A program made the translations under genes and the position numbers. The notes beneath the pieces are model-generated. The model did no database searches and had not been told where the DNA came from. It worked only from the letters and a program-made list of their open reading frames with translations. Positions 13,255 to 19,490 of a stretch of DNA of 21,573 nt are shown here, one piece after another. Positions within the stretch are counted from its first letter, which is position 1. The number at the start of each line of letters is the position of its first letter. The stretch covers positions 1 through 21,573 of the IMG/VR virus record IMGVR_UViG_3300024341_000114. One strand, written 5' to 3'. This DNA comes from a virus.

Positions 13255-15787
13255 TTTTACTAAATTAAGAGTAGATTCTTCTCCTTGTTCTCTTTGCAAG
13301 TTATTTAAAGGATGTGATTCCCCTAAAATGCAACCTTCAGGAGAAGGTAGAAAGAAAATTTTAGTTATTGGAGAAGAACCAGGAGAGGAAGAAGATAAGC
13401 AAGGGATACAATTTGTAGGCGAAACAGGTAGATTTCTTAGAAGAAGTTTAGGAAACCTGGGTGTTGATCTTGATCTTGATTGTTGGAAAGACAATGCTAT
13501 AAGATGCAGAAAACCTGGAAATGAAACACCTAATAAAAAAGAAATACAATGTTGTAAAGAACATCTTGATAGAACAATCAGAGAACTACAACCAGAACAT
13601 ATATGGTTGTTTGGAGGTAGTGCAGTACAATCCTATTTCATGAACAGGTTCACTAACACATCAATAACTTTATGGAGAGGATTAAGATTCCCCGATCACA
13701 GAATAGGGGCCTGGGTGATGCCTACATTTCATCCAAGCTTTATCAAAAGAAAAGAGGATGATAAAATTGTACAAAATGTTTTCAAATCTGATCTTCTGGA
13801 AATGGCACACAATCTAACAATAGAACCATTAGAAAAAAGAGTAAATGTTTCAGAGTATTATCCCAATGTTATAAAACTAAAAACCTTTGATGAAATCATA
13901 GCAGTTTTGAATGATGTTTTAAACAAAGACCGCTTAATCACCTTTGATTATGAAACAAATTGCCTTAAACCTTTTGATAGTAGGGCTAAAATAGCTTCCA
14001 TAGCCTTTGCTGTTTCTGAATTTAATTCCTACGCTTTCCCTTATGAATACAGAGACTATTGGAAACCTAGAGAACTAGATTATTTAAAAATGAAATGGGT
14101 TCAGGTGCTAACTCATCCAATGAAAAAAGTAGCACAAAATATACCTTATGAAAATATGTGGTCTATTATGAAGTTTGGAGTAAATGTTGAATCATGGCAT
14201 TCCTGTACTATGAATACTACTCATTTACTTGATAACAGAAAGGGATTTACAGGATTAAAGTTTCAATCTGCTGTTAGGTATGGCGCAGATGATTATGATA
14301 AATCTGTAAAACATCTGTTAGAATCGAAAGAAGGCAAATTTAATAGAGTAATGGACATACCTTTAGATGATCTGTTACTTTACAATGGATTAGATGCTAT
14401 CTTTACTAATTGGTTATTTTTAGACCAACAAGAAGAGATCGGAGATGATAAGAAATTAAAATACACCCATGATTTCATTGTGGAAGGCTTAAAAGCTCTA
14501 TCAGATATACAAATCAACGGTATAAACATAGATACAGAATACTATCTAAAGGAATATAAAGAGATTGAAAGTAAGGTAAAACAATTAGAAAAGGAGATAA
14601 AAAGTATAGAAGAAATAAAAACCTTTGAAAATAATAAAAAAAGGTTAATCAATTTAGATTCCGACTTTGACAAAAGAGAGTTATTCTTCAAACAGATGAA
14701 ATTACCCTCAATTAAAAAGACAGTCGGTAATTTAGATTCTGTAGATAATTCAGTTATTTCTAACATAGATCATCCTATAGCTAAAAAGATGTTGGAGAGA
14801 GATAAGTTAGAGAAAACTAGAGGTACTTATCTTGCTCAATTTATGAGGGAAGTTGAAGAAGATGGTAGGATGCACCCATTCTTCAACCTTCATACGGTAA
14901 AAACAAACAGGTCTAGTTCAGATAGACCTAATTTTCAAAACATACCTGTAAGAGATGAAGAAGCTAAGAGGTACACAAGGAGTGGAATAATACCCTCGCT
15001 AGGAAATCAAATACTTGATTGTGATTATGGATCACAGGAAGTTAGAATTTTAGCTTGTTATACAAAAGACCCTGCATTGATAGAATACATAAATGATCCC
15101 ACTTCTGATATGCACAGAGATCAAGCTATGGAAATATTTCTACTTGAAAAAAGTGAGGTAGATAAAAAAATAAGATTTTATGCTAAGAATAACCTAGTGT
15201 TCCCTCTTTTCTATGGCAGTTATTACATTTCTTGTGCTAAAGATTTATGGAAGAATTGTCTTGATTTAAAAACAACTGAGGGCGTAAAAATTAAAGATCA
15301 TCTAGCAAAAAGGGGTATTGTAAGCTATGTTCAGTTTGAAAATCACATAAAAAAGGTGGAGGAGAAATTCTGGAAAAAATTGCCCAAAGTTAAAGAATGG
15401 CAAGAAGAAGTGATAGATTTTTTTGAAAAAAATCAATATATTGGAATGTTTCATGGGTTTAAATATGCAGGAGGAATTGCTACTAGAAATGAGATAATTA
15501 ATGCCCCTATTCAAGGTACAGCTTTCCATTGCTTATTGTGGTCTCTTATCGAAATAAATAAAATCATAAAGGAGGAGAAATTAAAGACAAAAATAATAGG
15601 ACAGATCCATGATTCTATAGTATTTGATTGCTTCCCCCCTGAAAAAGAGACTATAAAAAAAATAACTGAATTTATTGCGACTGAAGAAATAGCAAAAGTT
15701 TTTCCTTGGTTGATAGTTCCCTTAATGATCGAATGGGAAGAAACTGAAGTAAACCAATCTTGGTATTACAAGAAGGAGGTAAAATGA
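13223..15787 (+). CDS. uracil-DNA glycosylase / family A DNA polymerase fusion
   Basis: I place the start at ATG 13223, about 10 bases after GGAGAG; the in-frame ATG at 13205 has no ribosome-binding site. The 854-residue protein has three parts. Residues 1-195 are a family 4/5-like uracil-DNA glycosylase: Cys22, Cys25, Cys95 and Cys110 or 111 fit an iron-sulfur site, GEEPGEEED (50-58) is the uracil-pocket loop, and FHPSF holds His170. Residues 235-400 are a 3'-5' exonuclease with FDYETN (Asp242, Glu244) and YNGLD. The rest is polymerase: motif A DCDYGSQE (Asp601), motif B RFYAKNNLVFPLFYGSYY, and motif C QIHDSI (Asp797). It is the main replicative polymerase of this phage. Confidence 0.92.
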   Translation: MKIKGFFPSDDFTKLRVDSSPCSLCKLFKGCDSPKMQPSGEGRKKILVIGEEPGEEEDKQGIQFVGETGRFLRRSLGNLGVDLDLDCWKDNAIRCRKPGNETPNKKEIQCCKEHLDRTIRELQPEHIWLFGGSAVQSYFMNRFTNTSITLWRGLRFPDHRIGAWVMPTFHPSFIKRKEDDKIVQNVFKSDLLEMAHNLTIEPLEKRVNVSEYYPNVIKLKTFDEIIAVLNDVLNKDRLITFDYETNCLKPFDSRAKIASIAFAVSEFNSYAFPYEYRDYWKPRELDYLKMKWVQVLTHPMKKVAQNIPYENMWSIMKFGVNVESWHSCTMNTTHLLDNRKGFTGLKFQSAVRYGADDYDKSVKHLLESKEGKFNRVMDIPLDDLLLYNGLDAIFTNWLFLDQQEEIGDDKKLKYTHDFIVEGLKALSDIQINGINIDTEYYLKEYKEIESKVKQLEKEIKSIEEIKTFENNKKRLINLDSDFDKRELFFKQMKLPSIKKTVGNLDSVDNSVISNIDHPIAKKMLERDKLEKTRGTYLAQFMREVEEDGRMHPFFNLHTVKTNRSSSDRPNFQNIPVRDEEAKRYTRSGIIPSLGNQILDCDYGSQEVRILACYTKDPALIEYINDPTSDMHRDQAMEIFLLEKSEVDKKIRFYAKNNLVFPLFYGSYYISCAKDLWKNCLDLKTTEGVKIKDHLAKRGIVSYVQFENHIKKVEEKFWKKLPKVKEWQEEVIDFFEKNQYIGMFHGFKYAGGIATRNEIINAPIQGTAFHCLLWSLIEINKIIKEEKLKTKIIGQIHDSIVFDCFPPEKETIKKITEFIATEEIAKVFPWLIVPLMIEWEETEVNQSWYYKKEVK

Positions 15788-16005
15788 AAATTAAAGAGAT
15801 TACAATCAGTAAGGGGTTTAAGATGTCCAAAAACTATAATTCAGTAGATGTATCAGTATCTATGACAGCCCTTTTGGATGAAACCGATAAGGAGATAGAT
15901 GTTTATGATGAATTATCTGAAATAGTTGATCAAAATTTAGAAATTGAAATCAATGACCAAATTACTAAATTAGCTAAGTTGGCTAAGGAACGAAAATTTG
16001 AATGA
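15784..16005 (+). CDS. hypothetical protein, 73 aa
   Basis: ATG 15784 overlaps the polymerase stop (ATGA) and follows AAGGAGG, so it is preferred to an earlier in-frame ATG at 15760. The protein (MKIKEITISKGFKMSKNYNS) has two or three strands with a SVDVSVSMTALL segment and an acidic helix (DVYDELSEIVDQNLEIEIND). Small single-domain proteins of this shape accompany replication genes in many phages. No function can be given. Confidence 0.65.
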   Translation: MKIKEITISKGFKMSKNYNSVDVSVSMTALLDETDKEIDVYDELSEIVDQNLEIEINDQITKLAKLAKERKFE

Positions 16006-16171
16006 TAAAATAGAATATAACCAAAAAAAATTTAATCACCTAAAGAAAAAGTATTGGGCTAATTTAGGAGAAGGGTTCATAGAATGTAAGAAACACGAAA
16101 CCCTTTTTAAAGAAAACGGAGAATTTTGTCAATATTGTTTAGATAAAACAAAAAAAAAAAAGGAGAACTAA
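15998..16171 (+). CDS. small Cys/His-rich protein, 57 aa, TTG start
   Basis: TTG 15998 follows AAGGAA by seven bases and overlaps the upstream gene by eight. The product begins NDKIEYNQKKFNHLKKKYW and has FIECKKHETLF, then FCQYCLDK, a Cys-x2-His and Cys-x2-Cys pair suggesting one zinc site. The tail is lysine-rich because of a poly-A run. Its stop (TAA 16169-16171) abuts the structured element. The duplicated GGAGAACTAATGC suggests that it originally overlapped the clamp-loader start directly. Confidence 0.55.
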   Translation: MNDKIEYNQKKFNHLKKKYWANLGEGFIECKKHETLFKENGEFCQYCLDKTKKKKEN

Positions 16172-16174
16172 TGC
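16162..16174 (+). repeat. 13-bp junction repeat, copy 1
   Basis: GGAGAACTAATGC here is repeated exactly at 16470-16482. It contains a ribosome-binding site, a TAA stop and an ATG. The first copy ends the 15998 gene, and the second supplies the start of the clamp-loader gene. Confidence 0.75.
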
Positions 16175-16281
16175 ACCTGCGGTGTGGAAGGACACACTTG
16201 AGCACAGACATAGCACTGGCTACTCAGTTAAAGAAGTGAGTCAGAATGCCAGCAAGCAGGTTTCGAGTCCTGCCAGGGGCA
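16172..16281 (+). ncRNA. structured RNA-like element 1, tRNA-like ends
   Basis: Closing stem TGCACCTG (16172-16179) with CAGGGGCA (16274-16281) has one mismatch. A D-arm-like hairpin is GTGT, GGAAGG loop, ACAC (16182-16195). A central arm is CTGGC/GCCAG (16216-16220, 16248-16252) with inner ACTCA/TGAGT. A T-arm-like hairpin is GCAGG, 8-nt loop TTTCGAGT, CCTGC (16256-16273). The 110-nt size and long central arm do not fit a normal tRNA, and there is no anticodon-like 7-nt loop on a 5-bp stem. A related element with a different middle lies at 17406-17535. Confidence 0.5.
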
Positions 16282-16301
16282 ATAACAACTAAAGGAGGGG
16301 T

Positions 16302-16439
16302 ATGTTAAAGGATAGAATGATGAATAAACTTTTATGTTATTTGTTTCATGGAAAATATAAAAAACTAATAGCAGATCATTACTACTACTATGTATATTGG
16401 TGTTCAAAATGCAAAAAAGAGAGACCGACTTGGATATGA
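16302..16439 (+). CDS. small protein, 45 aa, zinc-knuckle-like
   Basis: ATG 16302 follows the strong site AAAGGAGGGG. The product (MLKDRMMNKLLCYLFHGKYK) has a basic N-terminal helix, a tyrosine run (HYYYYVYW) and CSKCKKERPTW at the end. A lone Cys-x2-Cys plus nearby Cys or His could bind zinc. The gene lies between a full structured element (ending 16281) and an orphan copy of its tail repeat (16442). Function is unknown, and cargo of a mobile cassette is one possibility. Confidence 0.5.
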   Translation: MLKDRMMNKLLCYLFHGKYKKLIADHYYYYVYWCSKCKKERPTWI

Positions 16440-16441
16440 GA

Positions 16442-16461
16442 GAGTCCTGCCAGGGACAATA
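16442..16461 (+). repeat. orphan tail repeat a
   Basis: GAGTCCTGCCAGGGACAATA differs at one base from the tail of element 1 (16265-16284) and of element 2 (17518-17537). It begins three bases after the stop of the 45-residue ORF and leads into the clamp-loader ribosome-binding site. Its core TCCTGCCAGG is a near-palindrome. Confidence 0.8.
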
Positions 16462-16469
16462 AAAGAAAG

Positions 16470-16482
16470 GGAGAACTAATGC
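16470..16482 (+). repeat. 13-bp junction repeat, copy 2
   Basis: Identical to 16162-16174, 308 bp downstream. The ATG inside is the start codon of the clamp-loader gene. Confidence 0.75.
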
Positions 16483-17402
16483 CTCTAGCTATTGATTATC
16501 GCCCAAAAACTATTGAGGAAGTTATCGGTAATGATTCCATAAAAGACAGTTTAAGGTCAGTATTCTCTAGGGAAAAAGATTTTCCTCATGCCTTCTTGTT
16601 TCACGGATCTTCAGGAACCGGAAAGACTACCTTTGCTAGGATAATAGGAAGTCTTCTCGGATGTAATGGACAAGATTTCATGGAATATAATACCGCTGAA
16701 GCAAGGGGTATTGATACAGTAAGAGAAATAGATCAAAATTGTAGATATGCTCCTTTAGATGGAAAATTTAAGATTTATCTGTTAGATGAAGTACATAGAG
16801 GAACCCTAGATTTTCAATCTTCTTTATTGAAACTCCTAGAAGATGCTCCCTCACATGTTATCTTCATTTTATGTACCACAGAACCGGAAAAAGTTTTAAG
16901 GACAATAAGAACAAGGTGTATGATGTTCCAAACTAAGGGGTTACTAATGCACCAAATGACTGACTTATTGAAATCAGTATTAAAAAGTGAAGGATTAGAA
17001 GGCTATCCTAACTCTATCATAGAAGAAATTGTAAAGTGTTCTGAAGGATGTCCTAGACAAGCCTTAGTTTTACTTGATTCGGTAATAGATATTCTGGATG
17101 AGGAAAAAGCCTTAGAAGCTGTTACAAGTTTTAAAACTCAGGAAGCTTCAGTTATTGATATTTGCAGATTACTGATTGCTAATGAGAAAGGTAAATGGAA
17201 GAAGATGAAAGAACTCATCAAGGTAATTGATGAGGAACCCGAATCAATAAGGTATGCTATCTTAGGATATTTTACTAAGGTTCTTTTAGATGGAGCAAAT
17301 GATAAGGTTGCAACAATAATGGAGATATTTTTTGAAAATTGGATGTATTCTAAAAAGGCAGGCATGACTTGGGCTTTGTACCAAGCTTGCAAATTTAATT
17401 AA
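16479..17402 (+). CDS. clamp-loader AAA+ ATPase (DnaX/RFC-like)
   Basis: The 307-residue protein opens DYRPKTIEEVIGND, as DnaX and RFC subunits do. Walker A is GSSGTGKTT (43-51), Walker B is YLLDEVH (100-106), and TTEPEKVLRTIRTRC carries the sensor 1 Thr and the arginine finger in an SRC-like setting. A helical lid with GCPRQALVLLD (sensor 2 region) and a C-terminal collar-like helical part follow. It would open the clamp encoded at 11600 and place it at primers. Unlike bacterial DnaX it lacks the four-Cys zinc module. Only one loader gene is visible, so the complex may be homomeric or completed elsewhere. Confidence 0.88.
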   Translation: MPLAIDYRPKTIEEVIGNDSIKDSLRSVFSREKDFPHAFLFHGSSGTGKTTFARIIGSLLGCNGQDFMEYNTAEARGIDTVREIDQNCRYAPLDGKFKIYLLDEVHRGTLDFQSSLLKLLEDAPSHVIFILCTTEPEKVLRTIRTRCMMFQTKGLLMHQMTDLLKSVLKSEGLEGYPNSIIEEIVKCSEGCPRQALVLLDSVIDILDEEKALEAVTSFKTQEASVIDICRLLIANEKGKWKKMKELIKVIDEEPESIRYAILGYFTKVLLDGANDKVATIMEIFFENWMYSKKAGMTWALYQACKFN

Positions 17403-17405
17403 CTC

Positions 17406-17535
17406 TTGCCCCTGCGGTGTGGATGGACACGCATGGACTGCCTAATATGCCCCATTCAGTGGGAGAGCATTCCAACCGTTCGATTGACGTTAGGCGGGCA
17501 GACGGTTAGCAGGTATTGAGTCCTGCCAGGGGCAA
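17406..17535 (+). ncRNA. structured RNA-like element 2, tRNA-like ends
   Basis: A perfect 9-bp closing stem, TTGCCCCTG (17406-17414) with CAGGGGCAA (17527-17535), encloses three parts. The D-arm-like hairpin GTGT/ACAC has loop GGATGG (17417-17430). The central stem CTGCCTAA/TTAGGCGG (17438-17445, 17490-17497) holds the hairpin ATGC-CCCA/TGGG-GCAT. The T-arm-like hairpin GCAGG/CCTGC has loop TATTGAGT (17509-17526). AACCGT (17474-17479) can pair with ACGGTT (17502-17507) across the central stem as a pseudoknot. The first about 20 and last about 28 bases match element 1; the middle does not. No ORF spans it. Confidence 0.55.
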
Positions 17536-17548
17536 TAGAGGAAAAACA

Positions 17549-17716
17549 ATGAAACCATATAATGAGCTAAAGAAAAGAGTAGAAGATATAATTTGGTCTT
17601 TTAGGTTTGTATCTACTTCTGGAGTAGTACCCATATATTTGGTAAGGGAATTACTTGAAGAAATAAAGGATAGGGATAAACAAATAGAAGACCTAAAGTC
17701 CTGCCAGGAGCAATAA
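17549..17716 (+). CDS. small helical protein, 55 aa
   Basis: ATG 17549 follows AGAGGA. The product (MKPYNELKKRVEDIIWSFRF) is helical with a likely coiled coil at the end (RELLEEIKDRDKQIEDLK). Its last five codons, SCQEQ and the stop, are encoded by an orphan tail repeat (17696-17715). Function is unknown. It holds the same place after element 2 as the 45-residue ORF holds after element 1. Confidence 0.5.
   Translation: MKPYNELKKRVEDIIWSFRFVSTSGVVPIYLVRELLEEIKDRDKQIEDLKSCQEQ
17696..17715 (+). repeat. orphan tail repeat b
   Basis: AAGTCCTGCCAGGAGCAATA is a two-mismatch copy of the tail of elements 1 and 2. Its core TCCTGCCAGGA is a perfect 5+1+5 palindrome. It overlaps the end of the 55-residue ORF. 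Confidence 0.75.
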
Positions 17717-17726
17717 AAAAACAAAA

Positions 17727-17756
17727 TTTTCAGTTTTTTCAAAAATATGCTATAAT
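17727..17756 (+). promoter_or_regulatory. extended -10 promoter, shared motif copy 2
   Basis: TATGCTATAAT contains TGC (17748-17750) before a consensus TATAAT (17751-17756). TTTTCA (17727-17732) lies 18 bp upstream, the same spacing as copy 1 at 6615-6644. Transcription would start near 17763 and give a short leader to the UvsY-like gene and the SSB and recombinase genes. Confidence 0.72.
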
Positions 17757-17778
17757 ATAAATAAGAAAGGAGTAGACA

Positions 17779-18255
17779 ATGAGTAATGACTTAATAAAAG
17801 ATACCAAGCTTGACTTAGGCAATTTAGATGAAAATGCTTTAGAACAAGCCTCACTTTGTGCTGAATGGTCTACGAGATGGGCTACAGCTTGTTTGAAAAG
17901 AGATCAATTAAAAGAAAAACTTACAGTATTAAGAGCCACTTTAGATGATAAAATAAGGAAGGAAGCAGGTTCAGAAAAACCTACAGAAAATAAGATAAAT
18001 CAAACCATATTACTGAATGAGGAACATCAACAGGTGTCCCAAGAATTGATTGAGGCTCAATATGAAGTGAATCTGTACCTAGCAGCGAGAGAATCTATGG
18101 ATCACAGAAGAAAAGCTATTGATGCTTTGGTAGAATTATTTAAAGCAAACTACTATGCAGGAAAACAACCTTACAAGGAAATGTCTGAAAAAAAGTCAGA
18201 GGAGGTACAAAATGAATCCTTAAAAACTAGTTCAAGATTAGTGAGGAGGGCTTAG
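17779..18255 (+). CDS. UvsY-like recombination mediator (probable)
   Basis: The 158-residue protein is all helical. AEWSTRWATACLKRDQLKEK, an acidic-basic middle with KPTENKINQTI, and RESMDHRRKAIDALVELFKA follow the general layout of T4 UvsY, a small helical mediator that loads the UvsX recombinase on SSB-coated DNA. It is somewhat longer than UvsY. The neighbouring SSB (18402) and RecA-like (19487) genes are the partners expected of a mediator. The ribosome-binding site is AAAGGAG. The match is by pattern and context, so the family call is moderate. Confidence 0.6.
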   Translation: MSNDLIKDTKLDLGNLDENALEQASLCAEWSTRWATACLKRDQLKEKLTVLRATLDDKIRKEAGSEKPTENKINQTILLNEEHQQVSQELIEAQYEVNLYLAARESMDHRRKAIDALVELFKANYYAGKQPYKEMSEKKSEEVQNESLKTSSRLVRRA

Positions 18256-18398
18256 TGGAAACTTTTTTATTTTATTTAAAAATAGGTATACTTATAATGT
18301 TAGGTGTCCCTTTGTTGTATTTTATTATAAGAATAATAAGTTCCGCTGTTTTCAAATCTTATTATCAAGAAAAGAAAGATTCTGAGAAAGGAAAATAA
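18255..18398 (+). CDS. small membrane protein, 47 aa, GTG start
   Basis: The GTG at 18255 shares its first base with the upstream TAG, with GGAGGG four bases before it. The product METFLFYLKIGILIMLGVP continues LLYFIIRIISS, one or two hydrophobic helices, then a charged tail ending EKKDSEKGK. It is probably an inner-membrane protein with a cytoplasmic C-terminus. No family is recognised. Confidence 0.55.
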   Translation: METFLFYLKIGILIMLGVPLLYFIIRIISSAVFKSYYQEKKDSEKGK

Positions 18399-18401
18399 AT
18401 T

Positions 18402-19490
18402 ATGCCATTTGATAGAAAAAGCATAAACTGGAAAGATGAGCTAGAAAAAAGACAGAAGGAAGCTTATAGAAGCAAAGATGATTCAGGCAGGTTCAAGCCT
18501 GTATTGAAAGCTCTGCCTGATGGATATGAAATCTGGAAGTGTACTGAAGGAGAACATTTAATAGATGTAATTCCTTATCTTGCTTCAGAAAATAATCCTA
18601 ATAACACACCTGTAGGAAATCCCTCTTTTAAAGCTGATATTTGGGTACATTCTAAAATAGGACCTAATGAGGACAATTATGTTTGCCTAGCTAGGACTTT
18701 AAAGAAAGACTGTCCCATCTGTCAACACAAAAATTATATCAAAGAATCTCAAGGATTAGATGAAAAAGATCCTATGGTAAAATCTTTGAACCCTAGCAGA
18801 AGAATTTTCTACAATGTTTGGGTTCATGACAACGAAAAAGAAGAAACAAAGGGACCTCAAGTATGGGAAGTGTCACAGTTTTTGTTTGAGCAACCTCTAA
18901 TCAACCAGGCACAAATTCCTAAAATTGCAGGAGTTAGCGTAGGGGGATCAGAAAACTACACTAACCCTGACACAGGCAAAATGATCTCTTTTACTAGGAA
19001 GGGTAAAACTCAACTATCTACAGAGTATGTTTCCTTCCATTTTATTGCCAGACCTAAACCTATCCCTGATGAAATTCTTATGAAGTCTTTATGTTTAGAT
19101 GATTTCATAACTATCCCTACTTATGAAGAAGTCTACAAAGCCTATCATTCGGAGCAAGATCAACAGGATGAGGCAGAAGCAACAGAGAAATATGAACCAC
19201 CTGCAAAAACTGAAGAAAAAGACATCCCTGACTTTCCTATAAATGAAAGAGAAGCTAGGAGACAAGCGAGATTAGCCTCAAGAGAAACCCAAGCTCCTCT
19301 AAATCCTTGTCCTCATGGTCATAAATTCGGTAATGACATTGATGCCTATGATGAATGTGTAGAATGTACCAGGGTAGAAGATTGTGAAAAGGAAGCTGAT
19401 ATTATCAAGATGAAACAAGAGGAAGAACTAAAACAAGAAATTAAAAAAGAGGAACCTAAGAGACCTCTATCAAGGAGATTAGGAAGGTGA
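18402..19490 (+). CDS. gp32-like single-stranded DNA-binding protein
   Basis: The 362-residue protein opens MPFDRKSINWKDELEKRQKE, a start typical of phage gp32-type SSBs. The OB-like core around 40-235 includes a zinc-type CPIC (Cys104, Cys107) and the aromatic segment RIFYNVWVHDNE. A flexible acidic stretch (SEQDQQDEAEATEKYEPP) follows. Near residues 303-330 CPHGHKFGNDIDAYDECVEC adds a second Cys/His cluster, after which a basic tail ends RPLSRRLGR. It would coat single strands during replication and recombination. The next gene overlaps its stop. Confidence 0.82.
   Translation: MPFDRKSINWKDELEKRQKEAYRSKDDSGRFKPVLKALPDGYEIWKCTEGEHLIDVIPYLASENNPNNTPVGNPSFKADIWVHSKIGPNEDNYVCLARTLKKDCPICQHKNYIKESQGLDEKDPMVKSLNPSRRIFYNVWVHDNEKEETKGPQVWEVSQFLFEQPLINQAQIPKIAGVSVGGSENYTNPDTGKMISFTRKGKTQLSTEYVSFHFIARPKPIPDEILMKSLCLDDFITIPTYEEVYKAYHSEQDQQDEAEATEKYEPPAKTEEKDIPDFPINEREARRQARLASRETQAPLNPCPHGHKFGNDIDAYDECVECTRVEDCEKEADIIKMKQEEELKQEIKKEEPKRPLSRRLGR

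Noticed and set aside
16171-16239. 22-codon ORF starting MHLRCGRTHLSTD inside element 1
   Set aside because: Its ATG is part of the duplicated junction and its codons lie in the conserved stems of the structured element, so it is better explained as a by-product of the insertion.
16237-16260. Cobalamin-riboswitch-like string near GTCAGAATGCCAGC
   Set aside because: Only one short box resembles the family, the other conserved boxes are absent and no cobalamin gene follows.
16172-17535. Ordinary tRNA genes
   Set aside because: Closing stem and T-arm-like hairpin are present, but the T-loops have eight bases, no 5-bp/7-nt anticodon arm exists, U8/A9 are missing and the lengths (110 and 130 nt) are too great.
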